DNA of 64,000 bases from Nageia nagi (lineage: Eukaryota; Pinophyta): positions 83,204,001 to 83,268,000 of the forward strand of contig JBITNC010000001.1 of assembly GCA_050084985.1 (NCBI GenBank), given 5' to 3'. The position numbers and the translations under genes are program-made. This document shows, piece by piece, positions 58,917 through 64,000 of the stretch (the stretch's first letter is position 1; each line of letters begins with the position of its first letter). Below the pieces are notes generated by a model, which saw nothing but the letters and a program-made list of their open reading frames with translations, was not told the DNA's origin and made no database searches.

Positions 58917-60031
58917 GACAATCCTCCCCCCCCAGTATTACAAATCTGATAAATGGAAAGAAGGTTGGAAGAGAGCTCAGGAACCAAAAGCACATCAAGG
59001 ATGCGACCACCATCAATTGGAACATCCCATTTTCCCTTCACAGAGATGTGAGAGGAATCACCAACCTCAATGCTAGAAGTAGAAGTAGAACAAAGAGATG
59101 GAAAAGACTCCATGCATGGAGTCATGTGATGAGAGACACCTGAATCCATAACCCATTTCTCTGAAATCGAATGTCCTTTCCCATGAACATTTAAAGCCTT
59201 GCCTGATACATGAGAAGATTCAGATTTTTGCTTCCTTTTTTCATCTTTCATCCTTTTATAACACTTTTCAATTACATGACCAAGCTTTCCACAATAGGAA
59301 CAAGTAGGCTTCTCTTTTTCTGAAGTGGATTTTGAGTCAGGAGCTTTAGGAGCTGGCTGAGAAGTAGGAGTCTTAGGTTTGGGCTTGGGCTTGCCCTTAC
59401 CTTTAGATGTAGTCAATGCTTTAGATGAAGATGAAGATGTCTCAAGAGTTGAAAGTTTAGACTCTTCCCTTGTAAGACGCTCACAAAACTCTTCCAACTT
59501 AGGCATTGTGAATTTATCACCCATAGCATATTTTGTAGAGAGGAATGTAGAAGCAAATACATGAAATGGACCCTTCAATTTTGATAAAATCAAATAGATG
59601 CATTCATCCTCTTTTTTCTTTTTACCAGCACCCAGCAATTGTATGTACAATTCTTTGAATTTAGTGAGATAATCGACCATGGTGGGAAAATCATCAGGAG
59701 ATAAAGCAGTAAGTTGAGCATCAATTTGTATAGCCCTCATAGTGTCAACTTTACCAAACAAGGATTCCAATTTATCCCATGCATCATGTGGTGTGGTAAT
59801 ATTATCAAGATGAAACCACAAACTCTCACTAACGTTTGCTTTAATCAACCCAAATGCTTCACTAATTACCTTTGTAAATGACCAAGTTTCATAATCAGAT
59901 TTGAATGTGAACTTTTGTTCCTTAATGAGTGTGTTTAATCCTCTTTGTGCCAATATTGTCAACATCCGTGGCTTCCAAATGTGATAGTTATGAGGTGTGA
60001 GAGGTTCAATTCTAAATGAAGAATGCTCCAT
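58880..60031 (-). pseudogene. copia gag and protease
   Basis: I choose the ATG at 60031 because MEHSSFRIEPLTPHNYHIWK is the usual copia gag start; an upstream in-frame ATG (60112) lies in the leader. Gag continues LRAIQIDAQLTALS-like text, LTREESKLSTLETSSSSSKA, a KPKPK tail and a complete CCHC knuckle CSYCGKLGHVIEKC (about 59312 to 59271). The protease has WVMDSGVSHHM (about 59155) and VLLVPELSSNLLSIYQI. The frame is lost in the G8 run (plus 58926-58933). Gag and protease up to there have no stop. Confidence 0.93.
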
Positions 60032-61048
60032 CTCAAAAACCAACAAGGAACCAAAGAACCAAGTGACAAGAGGTGCAAAAATCAGCACCCAACACAAGAA
60101 GACCCCACCCAAATTTTATTCACTTTCAAATGACCCCCCCAAGAAACTTTCCGTCAAGGCTTACAATGTTACTAGTTTGGAAGATCTTGTCTCCAGCTTT
60201 ACAATGCAAAAAATGGCACTTCAATTGGAGTCCGTTTGCTCAAGTTATGATATTAAATGTGATTACCCTCCAAATTGATTTAAATGACCCCCAAAAACTA
60301 TAGAAAATATTAAAATTTATTTTTCTAATTTAAAAAAATTAGAAAATAAATTATTTTTTTGATTTTTGAAAAAACTATAGGGGTGGCCAAAAAATAAATT
60401 TTGAACCTGCAAATGGCTGAGTGGAGGCGGATCGATCGCAGATCAGGTAGTGGAGAGAACAGCACCCATGCGAAGGAGAAGGTGGAGAGTAGACTGTAGA
60501 CTACAGAGCTGAGTGCGTGAGGGAGGAGAGATTGCACATAGGGTGTAAGAGCACCAGGAGGTGGAGAGTCTGCATGGAAAAAATGGTGGCTACAGAGCCA
60601 TGAAATAGAAGATGCCCACAGGATGAAGGAAGAAAAATGCCTCAGAAATGTCTATTACTGTAGCTTGAGGCGAGCATGAGGAGGATCACATGAGAGGACC
60701 ATGTAGGTTGGAGGAGAATGACATGAGCTGGAGGAGCATGAGGTCAAGAGATGCCATGCAAGAGGGAGCATGCCATGCAGGAGGGAGTGATCATGTGAGA
60801 GGGAGCATGCGAGGAGGGAGCAGCCACATGAGGAGGGAGCAACCACACGAGGAGGGAGCAACCATGCTACTGTTAGAGGCATGTGTGTAGGTACAAGATG
60901 GGAAGCACCTGAGAGACTACACTAGGCATGGCTGTGAGAAGGCTAGGACACCACCTACAAAAGTTAGGATGATGCACCTAGATCCCTCAAGAGAATCAAT
61001 CTAAGAAAGCCTCATAAAGAGTCTGAATGCTTGCAAAAAATCCAACCA
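60032..61048 (-). other. leader between 5' LTR and gag
   Basis: About 1 kb. It contains a purine-rich 19-bp minisatellite and is richer in G on the plus strand (60400-60900) than the surroundings. Frames on either strand here (60655-60882, 60690-60890) are repeat-driven. Confidence 0.7.
60745..60872. repeat. 19-bp minisatellite, GAGGAGGGAGCARCCACAY
   Basis: GAGGAGGGAGC recurs at 60811, 60830 and 60849 (period 19), with more diverged GAGGGAG units before it from about 60748. Confidence 0.85.
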
Positions 61049-61060
61049 GCTCTGGTACCA
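61049..61060 (-). promoter_or_regulatory. primer-binding site
   Basis: Plus GCTCTGGTACCA, reverse complement TGGTACCAGAGC, directly touching the 5' LTR. A Met-tRNA type site, differing from the other two Met sites at one base (TACC for TATC). Confidence 0.92.
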
Positions 61061-61343
61061 TGTGAAGAATTGCAGGGAGAGCAATTCAACCTAGAAAACA
61101 AGGAGATGCAAGACACCACAAAAACCAAAAGAGAAGCTGAAATCCTCAGAGTGATTCATTATGAATTTGAGAATTAAGCTCAAAATAAATAGAGCAAAAT
61201 ACAAACTAATTTAAAATAGCATGCTAACCATGCAAGAGCAAAATGCACAAGTAGACAAATATGTGGTTATACATAATAGCCCAGCTAGAATAATAAAAAC
61301 TAAGGAAAAACTAATTTACCCTAGTGAACTTAATATTCTAACA
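61061..61343 (-). repeat. 5' LTR (283 bp)
   Basis: Pairs with 55584-55866, 11 differences by eye. Followed by the target copy AATAT. Confidence 0.96.
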
Positions 61344-62165
61344 AATATCACTATACTATATGCTATTTTATGGTAGGTACATGATGATGCATGGCTTATC
61401 TATGTATGCTGAATGTAGTACATGATAAAGAAGTTGATATGTGAATACAATTATTTTTATTATTCTGCATTTCATCCCAGTAAGTAGGTTACATGATGAT
61501 CTTACATAAAATCTCATACAATGTATTCAATCATATCCAATTCCATCCTTGTTTTGGTTGTCAAAAGAAGGGTCATTTTTCAAATTTGGAATCATTCATA
61601 GCCTTTAGTTTTTTTTGTAACATTTAACCTTGGTCAAATCAATAAGTGAAAAACTTTTTTCATTTTATCTTTGACACATTTTCTAAATTTTTAGGGTTTT
61701 TCACATAGATATATGTTATTTTATTTTATTTTATTTTTAATTTTTGAGTGAGGTGTTAATTGTAATTTTCTTAATGTTACCTCACAAGAGACCTATGGTT
61801 AAGCTATGTAGAATAATTTTTATGTATTTTCATGTTCATATACTGATATTTGTACACATTTTTCATCTAGATTCCTATGCTAAAAGAATATTTTAAATAT
61901 TTTTTGTATTTTTTGATATAGACCTAATCTAAACATAAACTAGGAGGGCTTAAGCTTTTATATATTTTGTATTTTGTTAGTCATTGTTATTTTATGATTT
62001 TTTTAAGGTGGGTATTTTGTTTAAGTCCTCTAACTTTTGTTGACTCTTAGTTGATATTTAAAGTTGACCTAATATTTATGAATAAGTTAAATTTTATTGG
62101 TCAAATTATGATCAACTTGTTTTATAATCACTTTTATGCTTTTTTGTATTTTGTAAACCATTATG

Positions 62166-62425
62166 GTGTATACCAAAATGATGCTCATATCTATCTCAAT
62201 ACTATGTGCTATTTGTGGTAGGTACATGATGACATTTGACTCATATATGTATGTTGAAGCTATTATTATATGGATTATGAGTTTTATGCATAAATATACA
62301 CCAAAATGATGCTAATGTCTATTTTAATATTGTATGTTGTTTGTGGTAGTTACATGATGATGCTTGGCTTGTCTACATGTGTTGAAGCTAGTATGAGACA
62401 AATTATGAGGTTTATGTATACAATT
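62166..62425. repeat. two tandem copies of a unit of about 128 bp
   Basis: CCAAAATGATGCT at 62173 and 62301, each followed by ATTTTAATAYTRTGTG.T.TTTGTGGTAGKTACATGATGA and GTGTTGAAGCTA-like text. Confidence 0.8.
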
Positions 62426-62783
62426 GGTTTGATTTTGATGGCTTCCATCCTATCAAAAAGGGTACAATATCATCTTATGCATAAGATCATATCATGTTTG
62501 TTAATCATGTTTGATTTTTTGAATTTGAACTATTCATGAAATTTGATTATTTTAAACACATGCCTTACATTATTTTAACAAGTGGGAGTCTTCTTTTTTG
62601 ATGTATTTTATTTACCTTATCAAGAATTAATGATGAGGCAAATAAATAGGGCTATTAAATACTTTTGTACATATACACTTATATACACATGTATTTGTAT
62701 TTGCTTTGCCTAGGAGGAGGGATTAGATATTTTTACCCTCTTTTTTGTACTTTTATTTTTTAAATGTTTACATGATATTTGTG

Positions 62784-62861
62784 AGTTATCAGTGCTTGGA
62801 TCTAATCATTGACATCCCATCTTAATTGCTAACATCTAACTTAAAATTGTTGGTATTCCAA
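62784..62861. repeat. diverged copy of the leader motif array
   Basis: TTATCAGTGCTTGG, TCATTGACATCCC, TTGCTAACATC and TTGTTGGTATTCC follow each other, the same vocabulary as at 20904-21050 and 55171-55249. Confidence 0.45.
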
Positions 62862-64000
62862 GTTATGATCAAAATAAAAAGATAAAATGAGTTATCATTT
62901 TTTCTCATGATCCACATAGAGACACTATTTGACCTTGAATACCATCAAGGATTTGAATGGATTATGTTTGAATTATGCTATGGTAATCACAAGTTTGATA
63001 AGGTTATATGTATCATTTATGACAATTTGATGCTAGCTTCGAGATGTTTTAACATAGTTCACCATGATATGGATAAGTGATCCAAAGACCCTAAAGACCA
63101 ATGGTGAATTGGTGATGGGAACAAAAGGGTAAGAGGAGGAAATGATTGGCATTGATTTGCTAACAAACCCTATGACCATAGTAAATCATGTAATTACATG
63201 TAGAATAATTGCTATGATTGCTAATTTCTTGATGAAAATATGTTTGCAAAAATGTGTGGATTAATCTTACTCTACAAGATGAGGTGACCATCATAGGTAA
63301 AAGGTATGTTTACCTTGTTTTGTGTTTTTGAAATTTGAATTTGAAATGGAGGGAAAAAGAAAATACCTTATTTAAATTTGAAAAATTATATAAGATTAGA
63401 AAAATAAATTTAATGGGGTAAAAGTTGAATATGAGTGCCCATACTATTCCCACATGAGACGAATAGTAAAAACACTATTAGAAAAAGACTATGGTCTCCT
63501 TGTGGTGTTATAAGATATTTAATGATTAGGAAAATAATTGAGTAATGACCCTAATTAGTTTTATTTTCTAATGTTAGGTATAGACAATAGTTGACATTAA
63601 TTTATTAGTTAATAAAAAAAGCTCCAAGGTATTTAATACCATTTCAATCATCAACAACTCCTACCCCAAAAATTATTAAAAGTGAGAGGAGAACTTTATT
63701 TAGACACACTTGAACCCCTTTAGCTATGAATAGGAGGGGTGGAACATTAGAAAAAAACCTAGCTATCAATCTCTTATTATTTCATTTTTGTTATTCTCAA
63801 ACTTAGGTGTAGAATTACATGAAGCAAAGAAGTCTATCTCCCTTCTCCAAGTCAAGGTGCATTCTTTTGCATTTTTATAAAATATCTAGTTAAAGTAGTT
63901 ATCTTTTGTTGTTATTTAAAATATGTATGATATAATTCCTTGATAAAAGTCTAAAATAGTTGATGATAATTGCCTTGCTCCATTTGAAATGACATGCTAC
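62862..64000. other. no recognised gene; possible LTR text at the end
   Basis: AT-rich, no coding motif. 63690-63850 (TTTATTTAGACACACTTG, TATGAATAGGAGGGGTGGAA) has the look of an LTR transcript start region, but no ends or partner were seen. Confidence 0.4.

Larger units (their letters stand above)
55584..61343 (-). mobile_element. Ty1/copia element, reverse strand, 5.76 kb, youngest in the window
   Basis: LTRs of 283 bp with perfect TG...CA ends, AATAT target duplication (55579-55583 and 61344-61348), primer-binding site touching the 5' LTR, polypurine tract touching the 3' LTR, and one gag-pol region in copia order. By eye the LTRs differ at 11 sites (about 4%), ten of them transitions. 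Length and layout are those of a complete copia element. It is disabled by stops and two frameshifts. Confidence 0.95.
55395..62500. repeat. about 840-bp tandem duplication, split by the copia insertion
   Basis: Copy 1 starts near 55395 (AAAGGTGGGTTCATTTAAGT...TTTATGAATAAGCCAAAT) and resumes after the insertion at 61344 (ACTATACTATATGCTATTTT.TGGTAGGTACATGATGA). Copy 2 has the same order at 62003 (AAGGTGGGTATTTTGTTTAA...TTTATGAATAAGTTAAAT) and 62185 (ATACTATGTGCTATTTGTGG). TAGGTACATGATGA occurs near 61374 and 62216, giving the period. Confidence 0.65.

Noticed and set aside
60655-60890. Open frames rich in Cys/Ser or Gly/Arg in the copia leader
   Set aside because: Produced by the 19-bp minisatellite; no conserved motif.

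Overview
This is intergenic plant nuclear DNA made almost entirely of LTR retrotransposons in different states of decay. It is strongly AT-rich and CpG-poor. I found no intact host gene, no tRNA or rRNA gene and nothing bacterial. The pol domains are of plant type: Ty3/gypsy of the Tat kind with two RNase H domains, and Ty1/copia. The age of the copies, the deep nesting and the lack of genes over 64 kb fit a large gymnosperm genome, probably a conifer, but that is an inference. Most in-frame stops are CAA, CAG or CGA turned into TAA, TAG or TGA, or TGG turned into TAG, as expected from deamination of methylated cytosine.

Layout. 1-6480: 3' part of a Tat-like gypsy element (zinc knuckle, PR, RT, RNase H, second RNase H, IN, tandem repeats, 3' LTR). 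6481-13299: unassigned DNA, an orphan LTR-like sequence at 9052, a reverse-strand gypsy integrase remnant (11557-12345) and a segment that has kept its CpGs (12700-13299). 13300-15870: an AT microsatellite and a complex repeat field. 15871-19900: nothing recognised. 19906-31902: a complete 12-kb LTR element with 852-bp LTRs and a GGTTG target duplication; it has gag and protease but no RT, RNase H or integrase. 33290-41560: a decayed gypsy element with order gag-PR-aRNH-RT-RNH-IN, interrupted in gag by a complete 2.07-kb gag-only element (TR-GAG type, 34588-36656, target duplication GTATC). 42307-51062: a reverse-strand copia element with about 495-bp LTRs. 51068-54450: a decayed, unrecognised coding region with a coiled coil, followed by an LTR-like sequence. 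55584-61343: the best-preserved element, a reverse-strand copia of 5.76 kb with 283-bp LTRs and an AATAT target duplication, inserted in one copy of an 840-bp tandem duplication. 61344-64000: the rest of that duplication, then unassigned DNA.

How the parts relate. Two elements (19906-31902 and 34588-36656) lack a polymerase and must have used replication enzymes from other elements; the Tat-type relatives at 1-6480 and 33290-41560 show the kind of partner needed, although these copies are dead. Every pol gene seen is broken, so no element here looks able to move by itself.
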